64,000 nucleotides of DNA, taken from the NCBI GenBank assembly GCA_905183005.1, contig CAJJDO010000055.1, forward strand, positions 421,132 to 485,131. Direction: 5' to 3'. Source of the DNA: Paramecium pentaurelia. Its lineage: Eukaryota; Ciliophora; Oligohymenophorea; Peniculida; Parameciidae. Positions within the stretch are counted from its first letter, which is position 1. Each line of letters opens with the position of its first letter. The translations under genes were made by a program, and so were the position numbers. The notes beneath the pieces are model-generated. The model was not told the DNA's origin, did no database searches, and saw nothing but the letters and a program-made list of their open reading frames with translations. Below are positions 34,696 through 47,779 of the stretch, in pieces.

Positions 34696-34755
34696 TATGT
34701 TAATTTAAATTAGATTTAATAATATTATGTTGTTATCTAAAAAAGTTAAAGTTAT

Positions 34756-36441
34756 TCATGATTAAATTTATTCTTTTTCATGAAGAAAAGACTTTGACCT
34801 TTAGGTTTGTACTTATGTTTAACACTAAATAAGATAAGGATTAATACATTTTAAGTTTATTTTTAGCTCTGCACTTAGCATTGTAGATTAGAAATTTAAG
34901 CCTTTAAATTATCGACTAATTTAATAATTCTTTCATAAATTTTATCAGGATCAAATTTTTCATTGACATTTTCAGTTAAATATTTTCTTTACAACTAATT
35001 GGCACTGACAATTATCTTTCTTAAATAGGATTAAAGTTTTTCATTAGAAGAAATAGTTATCATTTTTTCCATATTTTATAACATTTCTAAAGGTTCAACT
35101 AAATTTGCTCTTGGACCTCCATCCATTTTGTCTGGTAATAAAGCTTTAGTTTTATTAGTCCAATCACTATAAATTTCTAGTATTTTCTTAAACAAGGTCA
35201 AATACATATCTTTGTATTATTCGTGATCTTAATCAGGTATATCTTATTTATTAGTAGATGAATGAAAATTCATATCATATTGATGTTTATTTATTTATTG
35301 TTTAATTTCTAAATCCTTTTGAAGATGTAAAATTTATTTTTCAAGTTAAATATTATCTAATTCTAAATCTGAAACTCTTTTAGTAAGTACCAAGTTTTAA
35401 TTTTCAAAATAATCATATTTATCTATGAATTTCTCAGCCTGAAAATTTTCAAATCTTTTAGTCATAATATTAAATTATGGAATAAACTTTTCAATTTCAA
35501 CAGTACTTCTCTTAAGTTCATCTAATTATTATTTGGAATGCTTGATTTCTTTAAGTAATTGAATATTCTTAAAATTTAAACTTTCATTTGAACTTTATAA
35601 TTCAAAGATTTTTCCTTTTGCCATTTCTAATTAATCCACAAGTTCTTAGCTAATTATAGATAATATGATACTTTTCTCTTGTAAATTTATCAATATAAAT
35701 AAGCATTTACTATGTTACTTATTCTAATTATGCTTTAGATTCGCTTAATACCTTTTCTTTGGCAAGATTATTAATCATTTAATAAAGTGAGTTTTCTGCT
35801 TTTTATTTTATTTCCAAAATAGCTCTTCTTCTTGGATTCATTTTAGCCATTTCTGATGTACTCTTTAATAGATTATCAATAGTTTTTTTTGGTTAAAAAC
35901 TTTGAGTTTTTATTTATAGTTTTTTCTTGAGACTACTTGAAGTATGTTTATGGGTATTTAATGCTGACTTTATTTACAAATAAATATTACAGAAACTTAA
36001 AGTTTGAATTCTTAATCAATAGGTCCAGGTTTAGTGTAAATATAATTTCCAAAAGCATCAAAAACAATTCTATGAAAATTCTTTTTGAATTGTTCATATT
36101 CATCTTAATTTATTTAAACTTCTTTTTCAAAATAATCATCTGGTGCATCAATTTCAGCTTATTCTTTTGTAACCCTTAAATTACACGATACATTTTCAGA
36201 TCTTACTCCTACATTAACTTTCCTTTCTTATAACTTCATCAAACTTTTTGGTGTTAGACTTGTAGTAGCAGTATATTTATTTATTAATTGTTATTGATCT
36301 TGATCATCATTTGGAATTGATAATCTAAAATTTGATATTTTTTTACTATAGTTAAGGTCTTCTGGGACTCGTCACAGCTGTTTATGGTCTTGTACGAGCA
36401 GAACTTAAGAAAGAGTTCTTAGGACTTGTATGAACAGACAT
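34756..36441 (-). CDS. long coiled-coil protein
   Basis: Predicted 531 residues; introns of 22, 23, 22 and 23 nt, spliced length closes in frame. The N-terminal 130 residues are Ser/Pro/Arg-rich (TSPKNSFLSSARTRPQ, TAVTSPRRP), probably disordered. About residues 180-430 carry heptad-like Leu/Ile with K/E/Q, e.g. VLSESKAQLEQVTQQM and FENQNLVLTKRVSDLELD, so a long coiled coil is likely. The C-terminal stretch has KILEIYSDWTNKTKALLPDK and Gln-rich tail. No other domain. May be a cytoskeletal or basal-body scaffold (inference). Convergent with the CNB gene, 60 bp apart. Confidence 0.7.
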
Positions 36442-37094
36442 TTTAATAATAGTTAATATTAATAAATGAAGATTTTATATTATTAGGTGAGATTGATAAA
36501 CTTAGAATTTTATAGATATTAATAAGAAAGTAGATTAATATAAAAGAGTAGTAATATTTTACCATTGTGCTTTATTATATTGATGAATTTTATATGTGTT
36601 AAACACTATGAAATGATTTAAATTTAATAAATTGAAATATTTTAGCATAAAATTTTTGTAAAGAAGGACTATAAAAATTATAACCTGATATAGTAATTTT
36701 AATTTAAACAAGTTTTAAACATCATTTTTGATCAAGAAGATAATATTGCTGAATAATTACTTAATTAAATATTATCAGGAATTGGAAAAGAGTGGTTTAA
36801 AATTTGCTGAACATTCAGTTTATAGTAAATTATACACTGTAAAGAATAAGGGAACTAAAAAATATATCTATCTTGGGGAACTCAAATATAAATAAAATTT
36901 TGGATATATATATAAAAATGTAAAATTGGTTTATGAAAAATATTATTTTAAAACTCAAATATTATTAGGATAAATAGTATAATTAAAAATAAATATTTAA
37001 CAATTTATCTATTGATAATTATCTTAATAAGAAATGAATATAATTATTTAAAATTGTTTTTAATTAATTTTATTGATAATTTTTAACAATATTT
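36442..37094. other. intergenic stretch with a doubtful short ORF
   Basis: The upstream half is AT-rich. A plus-strand frame at 36689-37015 reads SGLKFAEHSVYSKLYTVKNK and continues in a basic, Tyr-rich style. It has no good ATG unless a 36-nt intron (starting near 36657) is accepted. I do not call it a gene. Confidence 0.4.
36689..37015 (+). CDS. possible short basic ORF, doubtful
   Basis: Open for 109 codons including TAA and TAG glutamines, ending at TGA. It contains GELKYKQNFGYIYKNVKLVY. No start codon is found in the frame, and no family is recognised. Could be a small gene with a 5' exon, or chance in AT-rich DNA. Confidence 0.25.
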
Positions 37095-40000
37095 TCATCT
37101 CAATTTACTTACTTTCCATTAGAAAATAGAATTGTCTTCACCTCCAATACTAAATAGATAATGATCTTCCATAGACCAAGCAATGTTAGTAATATGTGAT
37201 GAATGTCCTCTTCCTAATATATATTATGATCCTTTCTTTACACAAGGATATCTATTTTAATATAATTAAAATATACCTAAATATTTTGATTTAAGAATTA
37301 TCATCACCAGTTGCAATTAAATAATAATTATCAGGTGGTTTATCCTTTTCATTGTAAGTTTTATTTGATCTTACAGCAGCATTGATATCACTACCATCTT
37401 AAATATCTGGCCATATTCCTTAAACAGGCCATCCATATGGTGTAGTCCAAGTCAGCCATTTTTCATCTCTTAATTAATTTGCTCCATTTGGTAATTATTT
37501 ACCAGTTTGAAGTTCCCAAAACAATAATTCATATCTTTATAAAATATTTATTAATTTTATACCCTCCACAATTGCTATGAAGATGATTTCCATCTATTGA
37601 AAAATCAATATGAGTAATATAACTTGAATGTTTCTTTAATGGTTTGTAACGTTATTTCATATCTGGAAAACTATAAATATATATGGAATTATCATGTGAT
37701 CCAATTGCAATCCAAGATTGATCATGACTAAATTTAATATCACTAATCCATTCTTTGGCTAATCTATTCACATATTTTTATTTAAATTCTTTATCATAAA
37801 TCTTAATATTAAATAATAATATATTACTCTAAATGTTCCATCTTTAAATCCAACACATATAGAAATACCATCCAAAGAAACAGCTATACATCTACCTTTT
37901 GTATTATCAGATAATTCACCAACTTCATCTTGTTTAATTTCTACTCCATTAGAATCAAGATTGGTTTTGATGCAATTTAACATCTTTTTTTAACTTATTG
38001 ACCAAGATCTTAAAGTACCATCATCTCCACAAGTATAATATTAATCAGAATCTTATGGATTAATAGCTAAACCCCAAATTTCATTCAAAGATCGCTTATT
38101 TGGGGAACAATGAGATTTCATTAAAGTTTTAGAAACAGCAAATTTAGAATTAATATTGATTTTGGCATCTTTAGTAACTAATTCAACAATATCTCCAGAA
38201 TTAGTTGATACAAGTAAAGTCTTTTAATCATAACCTAATTAAATGGATTTAACTTCTAAACCCAAAGAATTTCTCATACATTCTGATAATTTAAAAGATA
38301 ATATTTATTTATAAGTTTTAGTATCTATTATAACAATCTTAGAATCAGCTCCTCCAACAAGAATACTAATAATTATTATATAAATATAATTACAAATCTT
38401 TGGAAACACTAATTGCTTCTAATGATCGATTAGCTTCTAAATATTAGAAATAAGAAGTAAATTTGCCACCAGAATAAATTTATAAAGATCCATCTACAGC
38501 ACCCAACAAATAATCATCATTATTGATAGCTGCACATAAATATTTATAAGAGAGAGGTTTTTAAGGATAAGCTTTAGAGTATGTTAAACCTCCATGTCCT
38601 AATTTCCAGAATTTAAGATGATTTAATCCACATGTAACAAATTCAGAATCATTTTTCCATTTAATATCAGTAACAATATTCTTACCAATTTGATCTCTTA
38701 CTAATAATGTTCCTCCAGTTTAAGATTTAGTTATGATATCAAAAACACATAATTAATGACAATCATCCATTCCAATAGCAGCTAATTTATCTCCTGAATC
38801 ATTAAATGCTAATTGCAAAATTCCTTTTGTAAAATAACCTTTTAATGAACATATAATTGCTTAAGTGTTACTTTCCCAGATATAAATATTTGGATTAGCT
38901 CCTAATTATCCAGTGGCAACCTTTAATTAATCATTTGACACATCCAAACAAACCACATCTTCAGTATGGTGATTGAAAAACTTTTATTAATTGGAATTAG
39001 TATTTGCATTAGGATTGGGGTCTAAGACAACAGCTAATGCAGCTGCATTGTAAACAATCTATCCTCTCTTTAAATATTTCACATTATTTCTACAATCCTT
39101 ACTGCGATAACCATGAACATATTCTAAGGTCATTTCAACTAAAGGCTGTTTATTTTGGTTTAATGGATCTTTATAATAATTAGAAGGTTCTTTGATAGCT
39201 CCCATCCATGGTCTAATAATAGTAAATTCATCTCCTTTCTCATTCTATTCATTATAATTCTATTAATCTTCATTCTTTTCTATTTGATTATCTCTTCTTC
39301 TCACTTTACCATATTTATCAGATCCTAATCTTCTTGTTTTTTCTTATGGAACTGCTAGAGCAGCCAAATCATCAATATCTTCATCTAATTTTCCATAAGC
39401 ATTTTCATCTTATAACATTAACTATTATTAAGATTTAGACCAATCTGTTTTCCAAATAAATATTCCTCTATCCATACCACTAGTTGAAATCAATTTACTA
39501 TCATCAAATGAAAATCTCATTCTTGTAATAGCATTTGCATGTCCAGGATATTCTTTATGAATTTAATTGAATTAACAAACAGCAGGATATTAATAAAGAT
39601 TTATTATACCATTATATTCTCCTGTTGCCAATATCTACTTTTAATTATCTACACACACTGCAGTCACTGAATATTCATCCTTTTTATAGATACCTTATAC
39701 ATTGAAACCAAATAAACATGTCCATGTATACCAATCCAATTCTTTAACTTAAGGTCCTGGAACATCCTTCAAAGATTAAACATTTGCAAATTTCAATTCA
39801 TAAGTTGATGAATTTACTACTAAGTGAATAGAATCAATAGCCCAATCTAATTTAATTAAACTACTATTTAATGAGATGTTTATTGAACTTTATTTACTAA
39901 ATTTGCCTCCTTCTATTTCCCATACTTCTACTTATGATTATGTACCATGAGCACCAAAAGCAATTTTAGTACTATCAGGTGAAAATTTAATATCCTCAAT

Positions 40001-43000
40001 CCAAAATGTTTTTCCTTATGCACTTTACTTTAAAGAACCTGCTTTAGAATTCTTCTTATCCAAAATATTCATATTTGTGGGTTCAACTAAATATATACAT
40101 CCACGTACATCTCCTACAACTATGTATTTGCCATCCGAACTCCAATCCACAGCCCTTATATCATTTTCAAATTGTGATGAACATTTAACCAAAGTATATT
40201 GATTGATATCCCATTAACGAAGAACACTATCTCCACCACAAGTAATAATAGTTTATGAATTTCGACTTGCTGCAATTCCCCATACTTCTCCACCATAATG
40301 ACAATCAAGTAATAATTTCAAATTCTATACATTTTTAAGTGGAGCATGATACATTTGAGCTTATTTTGTTGCTATTATAATATAGTCATTCTTAATATCC
40401 ATTGATATAATACCAATTTATTTAGGCTAATGAAGAGCTTCAGTAATATCAATAACTGTTGCAACATTATTTAAATTATTTCCATTCATTTCCCATAATT
40501 TAATTTACCCATCTAAACCACTACTATATAATTAAGTTTTTCCAACTGCAACTAATGAACTTACTTTAGATCTATGAGCTTAATAACTTTTGATGTTTTT
40601 GTTTTCCTTCCAAAGAAAGATGTTTCCATTATCAGATCCTGTAATTTCATATGAATCCTTAAATGCAACACAACAACATAACATAGGTTCAAATTGATTA
40701 CTATTTAGTATACCTGGATAACACTTAATATTTCTGCCATTCATTTAATAAAATGTTACATTTCTCTATCCACAAGACATAAATTCTGTGGGTGATTTAC
40801 TACATATCCCATAAATATTAGATTTCATTGTTTTTACAGTAATAATTAATTATCCTATTTGCCAATCATGAACTGCTATTGAATATTCTGAAGAAAATGA
40901 TAATAAAAAGACACCATCATATGAAAACTCTAAGCAATAAATCATTTTAGTATGAAAATCATTTAACATTGACAATACCTTCTTTGATTCAGTTTCCCAA
41001 ACACAGATTGCTGTTAATTATTTCTCATTTAAAGCAAAAGCTTTAGTTCCTGTTGCAACAATTCTTCCTCTTGGATGTATAGCAATACAAGTAATTTCAT
41101 CCTAATGATATCTGAAATAAGTCTAATTACAATATTATTATCCAATAGGAATATTTGGATCCATAATAATACCAACAGCTCCACAAGAGAATGCTATTTT
41201 ACCATTGTCTAATAATTTAACTCCATTAAAATAATCTTAACCCAATTAATCTGTTTTCATACCCAAAACATAATCAAGTGTTAAATTACCTTAAGGCAAT
41301 ACATTATATTTCTTCTCATCAAATTTAAAATTAGTTGGTTAAGTAGCTTTAACAAATGCTTAATATTATTTCTATCCTTCTTATTTATTCTCCTCTTCAT
41401 TTAAATTGAGTCTAAAATAATCCTTAGATATCTAAACATCTTAAATAGATTCACATGCTTAATCTTACTCTATCTAAGCATCTTTATCATGTGAAACTTT
41501 CCATTACATAATTGATTTATCTGCTCCACCTAAAGATATGATATATTCATCATCTGCTGAAAATCTAATATTTGTCACATGAGCAGCATGTCCCACATAT
41601 CTTTAAAATCCTTAACCTGGTTATGCTGCAGGATATCTAAATATCTTGATTCCCGAATAATCATCTGCTGTAACTAAAATATCTCCTTTATTAGATCTAT
41701 CTACAGCATTGATATCACATCCAGCTGATAAAGGAGGCCATACTCCTAAAACATGCCATCCATAAATGGCTGTATATGTTGCCCATTTTTCATCTTTAAA
41801 TTTAGATGCTCCATCAGGTTATACTTTTTGATTATTTTCTCCTCCCAATTCATAATAAAGTACTTATTAACTCCAATCATTAATTTATAAAACTCTGCAT
41901 GTAGATGAAAAATCAATACTAATAACTCTAGCAGGAGAACCACGTAATACATTTGTCTTTTTAAAATGATTCTTTATTGAATATATAATGACATCACAAC
42001 TTGGTGCATCATGACCAACTGCTAATTATTCAGTATCAGGTGAAAATTTGAGACATGAAACTTCAGCATCTCTATCTTTAAAATTAAAAGTAGGCATTAA
42101 TGTTTTAGGATCAATAATAAGTACAGTTCCATTAGTACTACCTACTGCCAAATATTTATAATCCTTGCTAATATGTATAGCACTACTAGGATAATCTAAT
42201 TTCATGCAATTAGACATCTTCTTATCTTTAATCAACCAACAAGCTAAAATATTATCTTCACCAATAGTGTAAAAAGTAGGAAATTTTGGATGTATAGCTA
42301 AACCTCTTAAGATTCCAACAGAATGTCCTCTCATTAATACTTTACTTTTTTATCCTTGAACTTCTACCATGTCTGATCCTCTTGTTCCAAATACTAAATG
42401 AACAGATTTCTCTTAATCATTTGGTCCTATTGTAACACTTTATACTTTGAAATTAAATATTTTTAAATTTAAATTGAGAACATTTATCTTTTCTTTAGCT
42501 TTCATGTTTACATCCCAAACTATGATTGTTCCATCTTTACTACCTGATACAACACCTCCTTCTTAACTTTTTTTTGTATGAATTGCTAGAACAGCACTCT
42601 TATGAGCATCTACTGCTGTAGTAGCTCTATTGCTTTTCCAAACCAATAATTATCCTCTATAAGTACCTGTTATTACATTATTATCACATAATGCTATACA
42701 TAATACAGATGAAAATGGTGATGTTTTTGTATCCCATATTCCTAGATTCAATCTTATTTGATTTTAATCATAACTGCAAAAGTATACTTCATTCTTACAT
42801 GCCAAAATCAAATATTTATCAACTTTATCAAATTTAATATCAAATACAAATGATCTAGGACCCTTACCTGTGGCTAATAAGGCCTATGATATATCACCTT
42901 TTAATCTTGCATCTATTCCTTTATCTACATCATAAACAACCAATGTATGATCATCATCCATACTTACAGCAGCTAATTTCTTGCCATCATTTGAAAATGC

Positions 43001-44240
43001 TAAACATTACACACCTTAACGTAAAATTCCTTTAAAAGCTGCTCTTGAAGGTTCCATTTAACTTTTAACTTCCCAAATATAAATTGGAGGAATCTATCCA
43101 GCCTAACCTGTTGCAATATACTTATCATAAACATCTATGCATGTAATATCATCTGTATGTTCAAAGAAGAATCTTTGTTAATTTGTTTATGGATTATAAA
43201 CCACTCCAACTGCAGCAGTAAAATATACTAATTCTTAATCAACAAATTTAATATTGTTTCTAGAATCAAAACTTCTGAATCCATATATATAATCCAATTC
43301 CATGAAAGTACTTGGTGGATTAATATCACCTTTACCTGGTTTCCAAGAAGATGGTTAACCATTCTTCACTTAATTTTTCCAAACCTCTTTATTTGTCACC
43401 TTGTGAGCTTTCTAATTATTTTCTTATTATAATTGATTATTGTCCTCCTCCAGATTAGTTTCTATTCCAATTTTCCTCAATTCTCTTTTTTAATCATATG
43501 CCAATAATCTTCTCTATGTTTCACTCTCCAAATCAGAATCTGGATATGGAACATCACCTTATTAAGCTCCACCAAAATCAGATCTCAAATCTTCTACTGA
43601 GCATAATCCATATGATAGTAGCATCTTAAGTACATCTTAATCTTTAGATAAAAGACTGTAAAATAATTAAATAATATAAACATACCTATGAAATTCAGAC
43701 AAAGATATTGAAGCATCCTTATTTGTATCATATTTCCTTAATAATTCATCTGAGATTCTTTCTGCCTCTTAGATTGTACATTCTCCCTTTTGTGACATGG
43801 CTCCTAAAGCTGTCAAAGTAGTCTTAATCAAAATGACTAATTCATTTCGAGTTATTGTTTTGTTATGATCGAAGTCATATAAGGAAAATATTATATTTGC
43901 TTTTTCCTTTGTTATAATAATTCTAGACATACCTTTAAGGTGGCTTAACTTAAAAGACTTAAAGCACATACAAATTCATGACTGTCAATTCTACCATCAT
44001 TGCTGATGTCAAAAAATTAAAACACTTTATCTACTTCAGTCTCTTTCAATTTCATCAACTATATAAATCCATTTCTATCAATAGTGAGATCTTCATCCGC
44101 CATCAATTCGAATTTCTCTCTAAAATACAATTTGTATAACACAATTACTTTATCAATTTAACTTAACCTGGTGACATATTCATGAATCTTTTCATTTATT
44201 CCAGGTCTCCTGGACTTCCATTAGAAATCTCATTACCCAT
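37095..44240 (-). CDS. EF-hand plus triple-module EMAP-like WD40 protein
   Basis: One 7.1-kb gene, with many 20-30-nt introns (those checked by hand keep the frame), giving about 2,300 residues. The N-terminus has EF-hand loops DISNDGRIDSHEF, DFDHNKTITRNEL and DTNKDASISLSEF, plus a weaker one (DLTIDRNGFIQLM). Then come three HELP/WD40 modules, each opened by a HELP-type motif: LDYIYGFRSFDSRNN (about 43250), LDYVFGMKTDQLGQ (about 41270) and LEYVHGYRSKDCRNN (about 39110). WD repeats follow each (for example HTDDITCIDVYDKYIATGQ and SGSKDGTIIVWDV). EML5/EML6 have the same three-module layout; EMAPs bind microtubules. The EF-hand N-terminus would add calcium sensing. No stop or alternative start separates modules. 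Ends MWKV..SKLR-like at 37095. Confidence 0.88.
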
Positions 44241-44432
44241 CAGTTATTATTTATAATTTATATATATTAATTTATAAGTATATAGATATAATTGTGCACT
44301 CTTATCCTTATAACTTCAACAAATAAATATTTGTACATAATACAATTCATACAAACATTATATTGATGTAAATAATAAAATCTGTATAATTTTTAATATT
44401 TTTACTAATCCAATTTCATTATTAATATTTAT

Positions 44433-45710
44433 ATGAATCAAGAATATTTTGAAAATAGATAGCAAGTACTCTGTCTCAAATATCAACCTACAAACATAAA
44501 TAATTATCGCCAACAATAAAATTGTTAACCACAAAATGAAAATCTTACTAACACCTTGATGTTGGCTTAGAGAATATTTAGAGAGTATAAGTAAAGTATT
44601 TATTGTATCTATTGAACCCATAGATAAGTTTTAAGTACGAAAAGTTTCTGTTATTCAACAATAATAATAAGATAAAGAACCAGAATAAAAAAAGTAAAAG
44701 ACAACCATTATAGACTCTAAAAGATATCAAATGTATAGTAACCCAAAAAATGCAAAAGTAAAACTACTTAACTCAACAGCTAACAATTCCTTTTATACTA
44801 AAAAAAGCACAGAAAAATATTAATAATCCCCCATTAAACCTAAGACTGCAATTTCTAGAGCTAAGCGAATACTACCATAATAAATATCTATTACACCAAT
44901 AGAAAGTTTAGGTCCAATAATATCTGCATAGAGCTGGTGTATTATTAATGGAAAGAATGGCCAATTAATGGGGGGTTATAATCAATATAAAAGCAGATAA
45001 ATGGCTTCAATTACTAAAATCATGACATGTTGGTTAGCACTGAAACTTACACAGCAATTTCAATTGGATCTTGATAATACATATTTTACAGTGCCAGAAA
45101 AAGTAGTACATAGCTTAAATATAGGCAGAAAGGATTGGAGGCACAACAGCTTAACTCTAAAGTGGTGATAAACTCAGTATTAGAGATCTACTCTATGGGT
45201 TAATGTTACCATCTGGTAATGATGCAGCAATATCCCTTTAACATAATTTCGAACTCTATAAAGGTTGTGACTTTATTTTACAAATGAATTAAAATGCATA
45301 AGACATAGGAATGGAAATGACATCCTATTCTAATCCTCATGGTATTATTTATATAACAAAAAGGTTTGTATCACGAAGCCAATTACTCTTCTGCATATGA
45401 TATTGGTATCTTAACCTATCATGCCATGTAAAATCTACAATTTGCTAGTATTGTCAAAACCAAAATTTATTTTAGTGAAATTGAAGACAAATTTGGAGAG
45501 TCAAAGGAAATCTTTTGGGAAAATACAAATAAAATGTTATATCAAGGATTTAGAGGAGTAAAGACAGGTATTACTAAAGAGGCAGGTCCATGTGTTGTAG
45601 AGTTTTATGAGGATAATGAGAATTCATATATTATAGTACTTTTAAATTGTAGATCAGTAGATCATAGATGGCAAGATGCTATCAAATTATTAGATTGGAT
45701 TAGATAATGA
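44433..45710 (+). CDS. serine D-Ala-D-Ala carboxypeptidase-like protein (peptidase S11)
   Basis: Predicted 401 residues; introns of 28, 22 and 22 nt; spliced length closes exactly. The penicillin-binding fold motifs are present: SxxK as MASITKIMTC (Ser at 45007, Lys at 45016), SxN as MLPSGNDAAISLQH (about 45212), and KTG as GVKTGITKEAG (about 45561). The NPHG motif with YHEANYSSAYDIG that follows it in S11 enzymes is clear. In bacteria these trim peptidoglycan stem peptides. No signal peptide or membrane segment is visible: the N-terminal 170 residues (MNQEYFENRQQV...) are basic and Gln-rich, so the protein may be cytosolic or need another targeting route. Its catalytic residues look intact. 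Beta-lactamase-fold relatives also act on other substrates, so the role may be bacterial digestion or something unrelated. The stop is convergent with ALDH12, 37 bp apart. Confidence 0.85.
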
Positions 45711-45747
45711 TGAATTTATTTTATATTGTCTATATATTTAACATTAA

Positions 45748-47410
45748 TCAACTTTGTTATCCTTAGAATCCTGAAGGAGCTAAATCTGTATCATGAATAA
45801 TTTCTCTGTGACATGTCCACACAGATAATATTGCTTCAGGAGTTCCTATACCTGCTCCTCTAGGATCTCCACATGGTCCAAACCAATGATTTTAGGGGGC
45901 ACCTGTAGTTCTTGCTCTTATACCACTAAAAATGATATCATTTCAGAATACCTATAAGTCACTCCATTAGTAGTATTAGATTAAATATATCTTAAAAAAT
46001 TGACATCATTACTAACTATACCAGCAGTCAAATGATTTTCAAGATTATTTATGATATCCAAAACTTAATTGATTTATTCAGATGAATAAGTTGTTACTAT
46101 TTAAAATGGTCCAAATAATTCTGTAGTTACACTCTTATTCTTTTAAATTTAATCTAATGGAACATACAAAGCTGTAGGTTCAAATGATCCATAAATTGAT
46201 GGAATAGAATGATTTTTCAATTCTTATCCACCAAATAATATTTTTGATTAAGGTATTTTCAAAATATTTTCAATATGCTATTTAATTTAAGTATTATTCC
46301 ATGTAATAATAGGACCATTACTTAAATCCTATAAATTTCTAGTACTAGCCAATTATTTAATTTTATCAAGAAATCCTACCTTAACCCAATTTTCATGAAC
46401 AAAGAGAATACTTTAAGCTGAACATTTCTATCCAGTACTTCCATATGCATCTTAATCTGATTACCATGCAACATAATTTTGAGTATCTATATCTGGTATA
46501 TCTGGACCAAGTATTTTCCAATCAAATCCAGCATCTTCAATTCTTATCTTTCCATTCAATACTTTTGTTAAATGCTCTGCAACCTTTGATGATCCTGTAA
46601 ATTAAGTATTACGAAAATTTCCCTGTCTTAATATAAATTCAGTCGCTTCACCATTACCAAATAACATATCTACATCTGTAGCAGGTAAACCACAATGAAT
46701 TGCTAATCTTAACATTTATTCCATAACAACATTTACTCTACTGTCTCCTTTGAAGAAAACTTTATTTCCTGTGATTAAAGCACCAAATATTTATAAACTT
46801 GGTATTTCTAAAGGAAAATTAAAGGGAGCCACTACAGCACATGATCCATAAGGCCATCTATATCCTGTTGATTATTATCCAGGACGATCTCCAGCTACAT
46901 TGAAAGATCTAGTTAAAAAACGAGGTTAATCACCACTAAAATTTTAGAAGAACCTCTCTGTTACAACTACTTCACCTGATGCTTATGCAAAATGTTTAGG
47001 TACAACTCTTTATATTAATTTCACTAAGAAATCATGAACTTCTTTTTTTTTAAGTTCTGATGCTATTTTATGGCATACTTCTCCATAAATTTAATATCTT
47101 TATGGATTTTTTAATGGATTATGTAATCCACTAATTGGACATTCTTTGGCTGAATCAATATATTTCAATAATTCTTATTTGTCCTAAACATCTGGAACTG
47201 TAATAAATGGTTCACCATTTAATGGATCTATTATAGTTTGATATTTATGGGAATCAATCCATTTTCCTCTTAAAAAGTTTTGAGCCTTATGAGGATTGCG
47301 AGAAGATCTATTGTTATTTTAATTAAAAGACTCTCTTACAATTAATATGGATCAAGTGTAAAATAAGAGGGAATTGTAGAAAATGATGCTATATTCCTAA
47401 ATTTTTGCAT
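45748..47410 (-). CDS. 1-pyrroline-5-carboxylate dehydrogenase (ALDH12 type)
   Basis: Oxidises pyrroline-5-carboxylate to glutamate in mitochondria, completing proline catabolism. Predicted 534 residues, two introns of 32 and 26 nt, frame closes. Diagnostic blocks: GSCAVVAPFNFPLEIPSL, ALITGNKVFFKGDS, TQFTGSSKVAEHL, AYGSTGQKCSAQSILFVHEN with the catalytic Cys in GQKCSAQ, ELFGPFQIVTTY, and the ALDH12 C-terminus RARTTGAPQNHWFGPCGDP with RGAGIGTPEAI. The last block identifies the plant/protist ALDH12 family rather than animal ALDH4. The N-terminus MQKFRNIASFSTIPSY is basic/hydroxylated and looks like a mitochondrial presequence. Confidence 0.92.
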
Positions 47411-47498
47411 ATTATTTATGATTTATTTATGTCATTAAAGTGGAAATAACTGGAGAATTAATGTTATTATATAAAATTTATAATTATATTATGAAGTA

Positions 47499-47709
47499 TC
47501 ATCTTATTTTAGTTATATTAGAGCGTACTCTCCTAAAATTTATATTGGATGTTACTTATACTTTAGGACTAAAAAAAGGTTTAGATTGAATCCTCTTATT
47601 TTCAGGATTTGCTCTACTACTTTATATTTACTACTATTATTATTAAGATCTTATTGATTCCATCATCACATCAATAGGTTTAGGTTATTTAGTTTTATAC
47701 AAACAAATC

Positions 47710-47779
<70 letters not shown>

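Noticed and set aside
44358..44621. 87-codon minus-strand ORF with a hydrophobic stretch
   Set aside because: It overlaps the first exon of the S11 gene on the other strand, whose spliced frame closes exactly; hydrophobicity is a reflection of AT-rich antisense.
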